Source of the DNA: Flavobacteriales bacterium
GTDB lineage: Bacteria; Bacteroidota; Bacteroidia; Flavobacteriales_F; PHOS-HE28
Direction of reading: 5' to 3'
DNA length: 64,000 nt
NCBI GenBank assembly: GCA_016710685.1
Contig: JADJVC010000014.1
Location: 62,001 to 126,000 of the forward strand
In this document: one piece after another, positions 53,932 to 62,410 of the stretch
Numbering within the stretch: the first letter of the stretch is position 1
Layout of the letters: each line of letters opens with the position of its first letter
Program-made: the position numbers and the translations under genes
The notes under the pieces: generated by a model
What the model was told of the DNA's origin: nothing
The model's database searches: none
What the model saw: the letters and a program-made list of their open reading frames with translations, nothing else

Positions 53932-54653
53932 GCCGGTTTGCGGGCCCAGATCACCATACGGTCGGACCTTTGTGCTTGGAAGGGTGCTAGGCAAGTCCCA
54001 TCCGTGAGGCGCTCCACCACAAGCCCGGCACGCCGGAGCATGCCGCCCACGTCTTCGAACTGCCAGGCATGCACCCGTTCCTCGAAGTCGTACTGCACCC
54101 CGCGCTCCTCCACTGTGATTTTTTTGACGATATCGCCAGCTTCAGTCTTGCGCTGAATTGTAAAATGCACCCCTTCGATCTCCCGTGTTTCGTGAGGTAT
54201 CAGGTTGGGAACCACCTGTTCGCCGTTCAGCAGGTCAAGCACGAACAGCCCGCCGGGAACCAATGCCGTGGCAGCAGCGTCCAAAGCGTGCTGATCGTCC
54301 GTCCGGTCTCCGGAATAGCCTAAGCTTGTGAACAGGCACACCACCGCATTGAAAGTACCCTGTGCAAAGGGTTCGCGGATATCGAAAACCTCGAAACGGG
54401 CCTGAGGTACTTGGCTGCGGGCGTCTTCAATGCTGGCCTGTGAAAGGTCTATACCAGTGACGATCAGGCCGGCCTTGGCGAACACTTCCGCATGCCTACC
54501 ACGGCCACAGCCCATGTCCAACAGGGTGTCGCCGGGCCGCAACCCGCCTAACTGGATGATCGGAAGGGCAATGGACGCGGCATCCGCTGTATTGCGATGC
54601 CCATATAGCATGCCGTACCAGCGTGTACCGAACCATCCGTTGAACCAGCCCAT
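53928..54653 (-). CDS. Class I SAM-dependent methyltransferase
   Basis: A 241-residue enzyme from ATG 54653 (MGWFNGWFGTRWYGMLYGHR). The SAM-binding motif I is TLLDMGCGRGRHAEVFAK, followed by VTGIDLSQASIEDAR, FDIREPFAQGTFNAVVCLFTSLGY and ALVPGGLFVLDLLNGE. The start YGMLYGHRNTADA is shared with a family of small Bacteroidota methyltransferases. Substrate unknown. It is the first gene of a run of tightly coupled minus-strand genes; the frame upstream of 54653 is poor in coding signal. Confidence 0.88.
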   Translation of the reverse strand: MGWFNGWFGTRWYGMLYGHRNTADAASIALPIIQLGGLRPGDTLLDMGCGRGRHAEVFAKAGLIVTGIDLSQASIEDARSQVPQARFEVFDIREPFAQGTFNAVVCLFTSLGYSGDRTDDQHALDAAATALVPGGLFVLDLLNGEQVVPNLIPHETREIEGVHFTIQRKTEAGDIVKKITVEERGVQYDFEERVHAWQFEDVGGMLRRAGLVVERLTDGTCLAPFQAQRSDRMVIWARKPA

Positions 54654-54921
54654 GATCGAAGTCGACGAAAGTACGGGGATAGGAGCATGCCTTGACATGG
54701 AAGTTGATGAAGTGGGTGAAAACAGTGGAAACATTCAAAAAAGGGATTTCAGTGATATCGACCGGATATGGCCTACAATGCCCTTCGGTCCATTCTTACA
54801 GTCCTAATTAATATGGAGGGTGTTTGGAACCTACCAGGCAGTTCCGCCGTAAGCAGGTGCAAAAAAACGTGGAAAACTCCGGGACCGCCGCTCAGCAAAA
54901 GGTACCCCAGCGTTTTCCTTT

Positions 54922-55518
54922 GTGAAAATCCAAGGCAGCTCTGGCCACATCGTAGACGTTCAGTTAATGGTAGATCGCATCTTCGACCTGTATGACGACC
55001 TGGAGCGCCAGCGGGTGATGCTATCGTTCAAGGGCAACCTGACGCCGGACCTCATTGCCGCGGTGGTGGATCTGGTGGAACGGAAACTGGAAGTACTGGA
55101 ACCGGACCAAAAGATGCGTAAGCGAGTGTTCAACGTGGTAGTGGAATGCTTGCAGAACCTTTACCATCACAACATTGAAGCTAGCCATGCCAACGGACAG
55201 GAAGCCTCAGCCTCGCAAGGCGTGGTGATGATCGCTCAGGCAGATCAAGGCTATTCCGTACTTACAGGAAATTCCATGGCCATGGCCGAAGTGAATAAGC
55301 TGAAGGAGCGGCTTGACCGTGTGAACGGTTGCGAGCCCGATCAGCTCCGCGACCTCTACAAGAGCATACTTGGAAACGGCAAGTTCACCAACGCCGGCGG
55401 CGGCGGGCTCGGCCTTATCGATATTGCCCGCAAAAGCGGCAAGAAACTTGAGTACGGCTTCATCCCCATGGAAGACGGCAATACCTTTTTCAGCCTCAAC
55501 GTGAACGTCACCACCTGA
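54922..55518 (+). CDS. siaB: SiaB-family protein kinase (DUF6272)
   Basis: A 198-residue protein starting at GTG 54922. The pattern RVFNVVVECLQNLYHHNIEAS holds the N-box-like Asn/Glu of a GHKL-type ATPase, and the glycine-rich NAGGGGLGLIDIARKSGKKLEY matches its ATP-lid. This is the SiaB family, which in Pseudomonas aeruginosa phosphorylates SiaC in a partner switch controlling SiaD and biofilm aggregation. Directly downstream is a SiaC homologue, supporting the assignment. The GTG start is the only plausible one before MVDRIF. No SiaA phosphatase or SiaD cyclase gene is in the window. Confidence 0.87.
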   Translation: MKIQGSSGHIVDVQLMVDRIFDLYDDLERQRVMLSFKGNLTPDLIAAVVDLVERKLEVLEPDQKMRKRVFNVVVECLQNLYHHNIEASHANGQEASASQGVVMIAQADQGYSVLTGNSMAMAEVNKLKERLDRVNGCEPDQLRDLYKSILGNGKFTNAGGGGLGLIDIARKSGKKLEYGFIPMEDGNTFFSLNVNVTT

Positions 55519-55532
55519 CCACACACACCACA

Positions 55533-55925
55533 ATGAACGACATCAATATCGAGGGCAGTGCTAAAACGCCCACCGTGCAATTCGACAGCACCACTGGAAT
55601 GCTGAACCTTCGTGGCCGCTCCATTCCGGAGAATTCCATCGAGTTCTACAAACCCTTGATCGATTGGGTGGACCAGTACTCACGCGAGCCGGGTTCCAAA
55701 ACCACCCTTCACGTGCAGTTGGAGTACTTCAACACCAGCTCCAGCAAGTGCATTCTGGACTTGTTCAAAAAACTCGAGCTGGTCCGCGGAACGGGTAATG
55801 AAGTGGTTGTGCTTTGGCATTACGAAGCGGATGATGAGGATATGCTGGAGGCCGGTGAGGACTACCAAGCCATCATCAACATCCCCTTCAAGATGATCCA
55901 GGTCGAGGAGGTTGACGGTCACTAG
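55533..55925 (+). CDS. siaC: SiaC-family regulatory phosphoprotein (DUF1987)
   Basis: A 130-residue protein, 14 bases after siaB. Family features: TPTVQFDSTTGMLNLRGRSIPENSIEFYKPLIDWVDQY, then LEYFNTSSSKCILDLFKKLEL containing the predicted phospho-acceptor Ser/Thr, and HYEADDEDMLEAGEDYQ. In Pseudomonas, unphosphorylated SiaC activates the diguanylate cyclase SiaD. Whether a cyclase partner exists here is unknown; the output in Bacteroidota is undefined. Same transcript as siaB is likely. Confidence 0.88.
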   Translation: MNDINIEGSAKTPTVQFDSTTGMLNLRGRSIPENSIEFYKPLIDWVDQYSREPGSKTTLHVQLEYFNTSSSKCILDLFKKLELVRGTGNEVVVLWHYEADDEDMLEAGEDYQAIINIPFKMIQVEEVDGH

Positions 55926-55964
55926 GACCGCTACCGCAATAGTGGGGCAACCGGTCTTTTAGGG

Positions 55965-57290
55965 TCAGCCCTTGCGGCTATTCACGAAGCGTAATCCGAG
56001 CAGCCTGTCGCACCGCAGTTGGTAATCCCGCACGTACACCAATACCAAGTAGTCGTTCTCCGTCTGGTAGTGTGAACCTTCCAACTTGGTAAGGTCCGGC
56101 ACCGCAGAACCGGTTGGCAGGAAGGCATACTCGTAATCCATGTAGCCTTGTTTCAACAAGGCGCGAAGGGTATAAGCTTTCCGTGTGGCGTCCCACGTGC
56201 AGCGGAAGTCCCGCTGGCATTGGAAGTCCGTAACGGCTCCGTAAACGTATACATCCCCACCGATCAATTCTTCGGAGCGTGGCAAGGTGAAATCCACGTA
56301 CACGTAGTCCGCGCTTAGTGGGTCCGCGCCCACCAGGTCGTTCTTCACCAGGTGTTTCCCGTTGATGTCAGGCATGTCCAAGTACACCCGGAACTCACGC
56401 TTTTCATCGGGCAGGAGGATTGCCTCGTCCAACCCTTCCGGCGATGTGATCACACGGTCCATGCGCACTGTTGAATAACGCATGCTTTTCAGGTCAACAC
56501 CCCGCCATTCGTTCCCTCCGGTAAACAAGCCCTCGGGCGGTTGGTCGTACACCAATTCCGCATCGCGAACGAACTTGGGCCGGAAACCCGTGCGCAGGTC
56601 ATCCCAACGCATGTTCTGCAGCACGGCCACATGAATGTCGCTGAACGGGTCCGGCACGGTGATCCCCGGATAGCGCAAGGTGAGTTCCAACTGCTGGTCG
56701 GCATCGCGCCGCTCCACGTTGCGCGTAGGCACGATCTGTGCATCCACTTGCACCCTGTTCTCAAATACCAGCATCCGTCGGGTCAGCACCAAGTCGTCCT
56801 GGTCGTTTCCACGGAATACTTTCACCAAATAGTTCCCGGCCATGGTGGGGTAGAGCATGTCGTTCGGAAACTCCACCTCGTATTCCAGAAAGTGCTTCAG
56901 TGTATTGAAGCTCTGCTTCGGCTGGGGAACGAAATCCGTGGGAACGCCGCCCAAATACTGGTTGGGGCTAAGGTCGCTCGGTGTCCAGTCCGCGTTGCAA
57001 TGCACCAGCGTGTAGGACAGGTCTTCCACATCCGCTGAAAAATCGTCGAAACGCAGCACCAAGGGGTCGGTACTGCCCAGTTCGAGCACTGCGGGCGAAA
57101 GCTCGAAGCCCTTTTTGAAAAACTGTACCGTGTGGACATCCGGGTCGTAAATGTGGTCCTCGTACTTCAGGTCCTGCGGGGAATAGTAGTCTTCCGTTCC
57201 ACTCACAGCAGGCTGTGCCGAGCCGCACGAGGCCAGTAAGGCAACCACCATTGATCGCCATAGCCAAGCGTGCCGTGCGGAAATGTTCAT
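55965..57290 (-). CDS. DUF5103 domain lipoprotein
   Basis: A 441-residue exported lipoprotein from ATG 57290 (MNISARHAWLWRSMVVALLASC, lipobox LASC). The mature protein is all-beta and covers the DUF5103 domain: IYDPDVHTVQFFKKGFELSPAVLELG, LVLRFDDFSADVEDLSYTLVHCNADW, RRMLVFENRVQVDA and DPLSADYVYVDFTL. The family is common in Bacteroidota and of unknown function, plausibly a cell-envelope or T9SS-related factor. It converges with siaC across 39 bases. Confidence 0.88.
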   Translation of the reverse strand: MNISARHAWLWRSMVVALLASCGSAQPAVSGTEDYYSPQDLKYEDHIYDPDVHTVQFFKKGFELSPAVLELGSTDPLVLRFDDFSADVEDLSYTLVHCNADWTPSDLSPNQYLGGVPTDFVPQPKQSFNTLKHFLEYEVEFPNDMLYPTMAGNYLVKVFRGNDQDDLVLTRRMLVFENRVQVDAQIVPTRNVERRDADQQLELTLRYPGITVPDPFSDIHVAVLQNMRWDDLRTGFRPKFVRDAELVYDQPPEGLFTGGNEWRGVDLKSMRYSTVRMDRVITSPEGLDEAILLPDEKREFRVYLDMPDINGKHLVKNDLVGADPLSADYVYVDFTLPRSEELIGGDVYVYGAVTDFQCQRDFRCTWDATRKAYTLRALLKQGYMDYEYAFLPTGSAVPDLTKLEGSHYQTENDYLVLVYVRDYQLRCDRLLGLRFVNSRKG

Positions 57291-57313
57291 CGGTACAAAG
57301 GAAACCACTTTCT

Positions 57314-57341
57314 CTCAAGGTCTCCCGAAGGAGACCTTGAG
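57314..57341. repeat. Dispersed hairpin CTCAAGGTCT, copy A (upstream of choice-of-anchor-L gene)
   Basis: A 10-bp stem CTCAAGGTCT (57314-57323) and its complement (57332-57341) with loop CCCGAAGG. An almost identical hairpin, differing by one loop base, lies at 58447-58474, on the other side of the gene at 57433-58432. Confidence 0.75.
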
Positions 57342-57432
57342 CCACGAGCCACAAATGGTAACAGCCCGCGAAAAATACCGGTTGTCGTATCTTGGCGATC
57401 ACGACCTTTTTCCATCAACACCGATCAACACC

Positions 57433-57945
57433 ATGAAAAATCTTTCCACCTTGCTCTCCATCGCCTCACTGACAGGCCTTTCTCTTGGTGCCACGGCTCA
57501 GATCACCGTGCAGGACAGCCTCTCAAACAGTGCCATCGCCCAACTCCTTGAAGGGTTGAACGTCACCATTTCCAATGTGCAGGTCAATTGCGCCGGTGCG
57601 GCAATGGGCCACTTTTCCGGCCCTTCGGAATTGGCGATCAGCGAAGGCTTGGTGCTTACGACCGGTGCCGCGCAAGCCGTGGCCGGACCCGTTGACGCTT
57701 TTGCCACTACTGTTGTTAACCTGCCGGGTGATTTCGACTTGGAGGCGGATGCCGGTTTTTTCACATACGACGCGTGCGTGCTGGAATTCGACTGCATCCC
57801 GGCAGGTGATACGCTGCTCTTCAATTTCTCCTTCGGAAGCGAGGAGTATCCGGAGTTCGTCGGGTCGGGCTTCAACGACATCTTCGCCATATACCTCCAG
57901 TGGGCCGGACATTCCCTTCCCGGTGAACGTGGCCCAATTACCTGA
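57433..57945 (+). CDS. Choice-of-anchor-L domain secreted protein, N-terminal part before frameshift
   Basis: Begins at ATG 57433 with signal peptide MKNLSTLLSIASLTGLSLGATAQ. The choice-of-anchor-L domain is clear: SNVQVNCAGAAMGHFSGPSELAISEGLVLTTGAAQA, then FSFGSEEYPEFVGSGFNDIFAIYL. At the expected LSGPDIPFPVNVA the sequence has an extra C (CTCCAGTGG for CTCAGTGG, near 57896), which sends this frame to a stop at 57945. The real protein continues in the next entry. A surface or secreted adhesin-like role is usual for the domain. Confidence 0.82.
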   Translation: MKNLSTLLSIASLTGLSLGATAQITVQDSLSNSAIAQLLEGLNVTISNVQVNCAGAAMGHFSGPSELAISEGLVLTTGAAQAVAGPVDAFATTVVNLPGDFDLEADAGFFTYDACVLEFDCIPAGDTLLFNFSFGSEEYPEFVGSGFNDIFAIYLQWAGHSLPGERGPIT

Positions 57946-58432
57946 TGGTTCTCCGGTTGCGATCGACAATGTGAACACATTGAACAACTCCGGCTTTTTC
58001 CATGACAACGAGGCATTTTCAGGGCAGTTCGTGAGTTACGATGGCTTCACCGATAACCTGACCGCGTTCGCGGAGGTCCATCCGGGTGAGGCTTATCACT
58101 TTAAGGTGGCCATTGCCGATGCCAGCGACATGATCATCGACAGCGGGGTATTCCTAGAGGCTTTCAGCTTCCGTAGCGTTGATATGGCTACCGGAATAGC
58201 GAGTACGCTTTCAGCTACCTTGGGAATCACCCAGCAGGGGGGCTCTGTAACAGTTTCGTTGCCTGCGGGAATTGGTGCAGGAGAAATTCTTGTGTATGAT
58301 GCGATGGGCCGCGTGGTGAAGCAAGCCGCCGTTACTGGAAGTGTAGTTTCTTTTGATGTTTCAGCACTTCCTACGGGGGCCTATACTGTTCGACTACTGA
58401 ACGGGGCGGAGTTTTACCTGCCCGATTTGTGA
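57897..58432 (+). CDS. Choice-of-anchor-L domain protein, C-terminal part with T9SS-like tail
   Basis: The continuation after the one-base insertion near 57896. SGPDIPFPVNVAQLPDGSPVAIDNVN and AFAEVHPGEAYHFKVAIADASDMIIDSGVFLEAFSF complete the choice-of-anchor-L domain. The last 70 residues look like a T9SS type A sorting domain (GEILVYDAMGRVVKQAAVTG; ALPTGAYTVRLLNG). The fragment has no start codon of its own. Joined with the upstream part it forms one protein of about 333 residues. Confidence 0.8.
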
Positions 58433-58446
58433 AGCAGTGAGTTCCT

Positions 58447-58474
58447 CTCAAGGTCTTCCGAAGGAGACCTTGAG
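58447..58474. repeat. Dispersed hairpin CTCAAGGTCT, copy B (downstream of choice-of-anchor-L gene)
   Basis: Same element as at 57314, stem 58447-58456 with 58465-58474, loop TCCGAAGG. It begins 14 bases after the stop of the choice-of-anchor-L gene and could also end that transcript. Confidence 0.75.
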
Positions 58475-58491
58475 CAACAGAGAAAAAACAG

Positions 58492-58797
58492 GAGGGATTG
58501 CGCGAAGCGCGCTTTCCCTAAGTGGGGAGTGCTTCAATGCTGTGGCCGCTTCGCGGCCTTTGATGCCGATGCCCTAAGAAAGTGCTTCGAGCGAGCTCGG
58601 CATTTTCTTAGGGCATCGGCATCGCCCGCTGCGCGGGCAGCGTTGGCGGAGAGGGAGGGATTGCGCGAGGCGCGCTATCCAGTTGGGGAGCTTCGATCGG
58701 CGACCCGCTGCGCGGGTCCCGCATGCGGGGCGAAGGCCGCTTTACCAAGCGAGCTTGGAACCGGCGTTCGCCCTGCATGCCCCCGCTTCGCGGGGGC
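58492..58797. repeat. Dense palindrome and tRNA-fragment repeat region
   Basis: This gene-free stretch holds GCGCGAAGCGCGC (58500 area) and GCGCGAGGCGCGC (58660 area), each preceded by GAGGGATT. It also holds a 24-bp inverted repeat 58562-58585/58600-58623 (one mismatch), and GCCCGC- and CCCGCTGCGCGGG-type hairpins. A GCCCCCGC hairpin lies at 58779-58797. An 18-base copy of the tRNA-Ser 3' end, GGCGGAGAGGGAGGGATT, occurs near 58645. No ORF here is credible. Confidence 0.6.
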
Positions 58798-58804
58798 CGA
58801 TCGG

Positions 58805-58891
58805 CGGAGAGGGAGGGATTCGAACCCCCGGTACCCTTGCGAGTACTTCTGTTTTCGAGACAGACCCGTTCGACCACTCTGGCACCTCTCC
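58805..58891 (-). tRNA. tRNA-Ser (anticodon CGA)
   Basis: Read on the minus strand, the acceptor stem GGAGAGG pairs with CCTCTCC. The anticodon loop CTCGAAA carries CGA at 58857-58855, which decodes UCG. The long variable arm (AAGTACTCGCAAGGGTACC) is typical of class II serine tRNA, and the T loop GGTTCGAATCC is standard. The discriminator base is G and CCA is not encoded. An 18-base duplicate of the 3' end lies about 160 bases downstream. Confidence 0.95.
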
Positions 58892-59032
58892 GGGTTTTTC
58901 ACAGCAACACCAACCAAAGCCAGTGTATGAGGGCGGCAAATATAGCCGCAAGAGGATCGCAAGGCCCCGCTCGCTTAGGCACCAAAACTGCCCGCCTTCG
59001 CTCTTATCAATTACTTTAGGCTGATCATTGCC

Positions 59033-59602
59033 ATGGTCTTTGGGAAATCTACGCTTTTGCTGGCAATGCTTTGCCTGATCGGGAATGGCTTGAAGGGACA
59101 AAACCGGCAATTGCTCAAGATCGTCCGGTCAGAAGTTACATTCGTGAGTGATGCACCACTGGAGCGGATAACTGCTATGAATACAAGTTGCTCGGGACTT
59201 GTGGATATCGATGCCCGGTCCTTTGCCGTGCGCGTGCCGATCCGGGAGTTTGAGGGCTTCAATTCTCCACTTCAACGCGAACACTTCAATGAAAACTACT
59301 TGGTATCACGGGAATGGCCGAATGCGACGTTTACGGGGCGTATTATTGAAACTATAGACCTGCTGAAGGATGGGACTTATGCTGTCCGGGCAAAGGGCGC
59401 ATTGGTCGTGCGCGGTGTGGCACAGGAACGGATCATCCCATGCAGCATCATCGTAACGGATGAAGGTGTACGTATCTCCTCCCTGTTCGACATCCAACTC
59501 GCTGACCATGAGGTGAGGATACCCCGGATCGTGCAGCAGAAGGTCGCATCTACCGTACAGGTCAAATTGGACCTGCTGTTCAAAACGGAAAATGAGAAAT
59601 GA
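59033..59602 (+). CDS. YceI-like secreted protein
   Basis: A 189-residue protein with signal peptide MVFGKSTLLLAMLCLIGNGLKG. It has a YceI-type lipocalin-like beta barrel: RSEVTFVSDAPLERITAMNTSCSGLVDID, VPIREFEGFNSPLQREHFNENYLVSREWPNATFTG and GTYAVRAKGALVVRGVAQER. YceI proteins bind isoprenoid or fatty-acid ligands in the periplasm; ligand unknown. It overlaps the following sensor kinase (ATGA), so the two genes are translationally coupled. Confidence 0.87.
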   Translation: MVFGKSTLLLAMLCLIGNGLKGQNRQLLKIVRSEVTFVSDAPLERITAMNTSCSGLVDIDARSFAVRVPIREFEGFNSPLQREHFNENYLVSREWPNATFTGRIIETIDLLKDGTYAVRAKGALVVRGVAQERIIPCSIIVTDEGVRISSLFDIQLADHEVRIPRIVQQKVASTVQVKLDLLFKTENEK

Positions 59603-60402
59603 TCCGGTTCTGCCTCGGCCTCTTTCTGGGTCTTTTTTGGAGTTTGAGCGTAGCGCAGTTCCCGCATACACGTGCGATGGATCTTCGTATCGGGCAACAA
59701 CGGCCGGCGGTCACTTGCATCGCGCAGGATGATGATGGGTTGATCTGGGCCGGTTCAGATCTTGGTTTGCTGCGAACAGACGGGGACCGAGTGGAGCTGG
59801 TTTTCCGGCCGGATAATGGACGGGTCAATGCCATCAGTACATACGGGGACGGTGTCATCATTGCAGTTTCCAATGGAACCATTCTCTTGTGTAAAGGATC
59901 GGCATGTGATACTTTGTACAGTGACACCACATGGCTCCGTTCACCCATCAGCGCAATGGTGGTGGATCATACCGGCGTCCTTTATGCCGCCACATATGGG
60001 GCCGGAATATCGGTCCTCTCAAAAAGTGGAGAAAAGAGAATATGGACCGGCAACGGATTACCTGATGATCATGTCAACGATATCTGCCTTCTCCCGGACG
60101 GTTCCGTGGCAGTGGCCACCGATCAAGGGGTTGCAAAGTGCCGGGACGGGGATGTCATCCAAACCTTCAGTGAGGCACAGGGAGCACCGGACAACCTGAT
60201 ACTCTCGGTGGCTTCAGCAGGTGATGGGCGGGTCTGGTCAGGAAGTGATAAGGCCGGCGCATTCCTTTGGGATCCCCTTAAGGCGAATGACACGTTGTTG
60301 TTCGCTATTGGTGCAGGGAACGGCGCGGTCCGTGGTATCCTCGCCCAGCAAGATCTTCTTTGGACGGCGACACATCCGCTGGGCCGGTGCTCTACGATGT
60401 AG
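59599..60402 (+). CDS. Propeller-type sensor histidine kinase, N-terminal part before frameshift
   Basis: The N-terminal part of a large sensor kinase. Signal peptide MIRFCLGLFLGLFWSLSVAQ is followed by reg_prop-like beta-propeller blades (CIAQDDDGLIWAGSDLGLLRTDGD; LPDDHVNDICLLPDGSVAVATDQGV; NLILSVASAGDGRVWSGSD). Around 60378 the frame ends in HPLGRCSTM and a stop. Dropping to the next frame gives SAGPVLYDVEAKSG, so one base is missing here. Start ATG 59599 overlaps the YceI stop. Confidence 0.85.
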   Translation: MIRFCLGLFLGLFWSLSVAQFPHTRAMDLRIGQQRPAVTCIAQDDDGLIWAGSDLGLLRTDGDRVELVFRPDNGRVNAISTYGDGVIIAVSNGTILLCKGSACDTLYSDTTWLRSPISAMVVDHTGVLYAATYGAGISVLSKSGEKRIWTGNGLPDDHVNDICLLPDGSVAVATDQGVAKCRDGDVIQTFSEAQGAPDNLILSVASAGDGRVWSGSDKAGAFLWDPLKANDTLLFAIGAGNGAVRGILAQQDLLWTATHPLGRCSTM

Positions 60403-62408
60403 AGGCTAAATCGGGCAGCTATCGTCCGGACCCGAGTTCGTATGACGGGTCACGGCCGGTATTGGGCTTTTTGAACGGACGAAACGGGTCGGTGTGGTGG
60501 TGTAATGGTACAGAATTCTTGTATCGTGTGGATCCGTCCATTCTGGTGGTGCCTGATCATGAAGGTCTGGACCTCACCCATATCAGCGCGCTTTGTAGTG
60601 ACCATTTGGGCCATATCTGGTTCGCCACGCCACAAGGGGTGTTCCGACATGATGCTTCCTTTCTTGGTTCGGGCAAGGTGTATAAAGCTTCATTTCCAAC
60701 AGATTCGCGAAAGCCGATCGTATCCATGGATGTTGCGGTGGACGGAACGCTTTGGGCGGCTTCGTTCGGAAACGGGCTCATGGGCTTGCACCCTGATGGT
60801 CGTTTGGAACATTATAATGCCGAACGCGGCGGTATAGACCCCAACGTTCTCTCCGTCAAGGTCCGCAAGGATGAGGTTTGGGCCTCCACACTGACAGGGA
60901 TGGTGAGGGTCCGCAATGCTAAGCCCGAAAGCTTCGCATCACCGGGCGTCGGCTTTATGTTCATGGTAATGCCCATGCCCGACGGGACGGTGCTCGGTGC
61001 CACTGACGGAAGCGGACTGGTGCGGTGGAAGAACGGACAGCTGAACCCCATCTCCGAGGAAGGTCCACGGACCTATTATTCCGTGGTCAGCGATGGCCGA
61101 GGAGAGGTCTGGGCGGCCGGAGCCGCAACGGGCCTGTGCCAATTGGGTGATACCATCTGCATTGGTGCTGACCGCCCACCCTTCGACGGTGACCTTTTTA
61201 CCCTTACAGGGATCGGAAACCATCTCTTGGTATTCGGAAGCACGGGTTGTGCAGCGTACGATCCGGAAACAGGGTACTGGGTCGACCTGACCGAGCGCTT
61301 GGGTCTTGAAGGGGTGGAGGCTGAGCTGAATGCCGTGTGCCATGACGATGAGGGAGCACTTTGGTTGGCCTGTAGCAAAGGCCTGCTGCGCCTAACGCCG
61401 GCGCCGTGGCACTTTGATGCGCGCTATGAAGCGGTGATTTCCGACATTCGAGTGGGAAATTCCGACGTGGAAGTAACACCGGAGATCTTTACGGATTTTG
61501 ATCGTAATTCCTTCACGTTCCGATATACCGCACCATGTTACACCGAACCATCAGCCTTAAGGTTCGAATACAGGCTCGTTGGGTTGAACAACCGTGCCGT
61601 GATGACACGGGAACGGGAGGTGAGTTATCCTGCATTATCGCCCGGGTCCTATACTTTCGAGGTCCGTGCATTCATCGGCGAAGACCCGATGGATGCGGCT
61701 TGGACCTCGGTGAGGATCCATGTGGCGCCTCCGTGGTGGCAACGACCCTGGGTGGTTATTGGCGCCGTATTGCTTTTTGCCGCCTTGGTCATTTGGGGGA
61801 TCCGGGCACGCGAACGACACCTGTTGGATATTCAGCGGATGGAGCAGGAGCAGGTGCGGTTCCAATTGGAGGCTCTTCGCAGCCAAGTGGACCCCCACTT
61901 CCTCTTCAACAGTTTCAACACACTGGTGGACTTGATCGAGACCGATGAGAAAAAAGCCGTGGATCACGTAGGGGATCTAAGTACCTTCTTCAGGAATATC
62001 CTGCAAGTCAGGGATAGTGCGCTCATCACCGTAAGGGAGGAACTGACTTTGCTTCGTACTTATTTCGCCTTGGAACAACGCCGCTTTGGCGAGGCCATCC
62101 AGTTGGAGGTACAAGTTCCAGAGGAGGCCTTACAGCGCCAGATCGTGCCCTTGACGCTCCAATTGGTCGTGGAGAACGCGATCAAGCACAACAGAGCATC
62201 GCTGGAGGAACCGTTGATGATCCAAATCCTGACAATGGACGATTACTTGATTATCTCGAATCCGGTCCGCGAACGCCTGTCACCACCGCATTCCACGGGT
62301 TTTGGCCTTTCGAGCATCCAGAAAAGGTACGCTGCTTTGATCAAGAAGCAAGTGGAGATCGGATCGTCCAATGGCGTGTTCACGGTGAAGATACCTTTGC
62401 TCACCTGA
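60360..62408 (+). CDS. Propeller-type LytS/YehU-family sensor histidine kinase, C-terminal part
   Basis: Continues the kinase after the lost base. Propeller blades run to about residue 340 of this fragment (LCSDHLGHIWFATPQGVFRHD; AVCHDDEGALWLACSKGLLRLTP). A Y_Y_Y-type domain (FRYTAPCYTEPSALRFEYRLVGLN) and one transmembrane helix (PWVVIGAVLLFAALVIWGI) follow, then the kinase core with the phospho-His motif SQVDPHFLFNSFNTLVDLIE and ATP-binding LQLVVENAIKHNRASLEEP, STGFGLSSIQKRYA. This hybrid order, propeller-Y_Y_Y-TM-His_kinase, is typical of Bacteroidota LytS-type sensors that pair with a LytTR regulator, which is the next gene. Confidence 0.9.
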   Translation: MDGDTSAGPVLYDVEAKSGSYRPDPSSYDGSRPVLGFLNGRNGSVWWCNGTEFLYRVDPSILVVPDHEGLDLTHISALCSDHLGHIWFATPQGVFRHDASFLGSGKVYKASFPTDSRKPIVSMDVAVDGTLWAASFGNGLMGLHPDGRLEHYNAERGGIDPNVLSVKVRKDEVWASTLTGMVRVRNAKPESFASPGVGFMFMVMPMPDGTVLGATDGSGLVRWKNGQLNPISEEGPRTYYSVVSDGRGEVWAAGAATGLCQLGDTICIGADRPPFDGDLFTLTGIGNHLLVFGSTGCAAYDPETGYWVDLTERLGLEGVEAELNAVCHDDEGALWLACSKGLLRLTPAPWHFDARYEAVISDIRVGNSDVEVTPEIFTDFDRNSFTFRYTAPCYTEPSALRFEYRLVGLNNRAVMTREREVSYPALSPGSYTFEVRAFIGEDPMDAAWTSVRIHVAPPWWQRPWVVIGAVLLFAALVIWGIRARERHLLDIQRMEQEQVRFQLEALRSQVDPHFLFNSFNTLVDLIETDEKKAVDHVGDLSTFFRNILQVRDSALITVREELTLLRTYFALEQRRFGEAIQLEVQVPEEALQRQIVPLTLQLVVENAIKHNRASLEEPLMIQILTMDDYLIISNPVRERLSPPHSTGFGLSSIQKRYAALIKKQVEIGSSNGVFTVKIPLLT

Positions 62409-62410
62409 AC

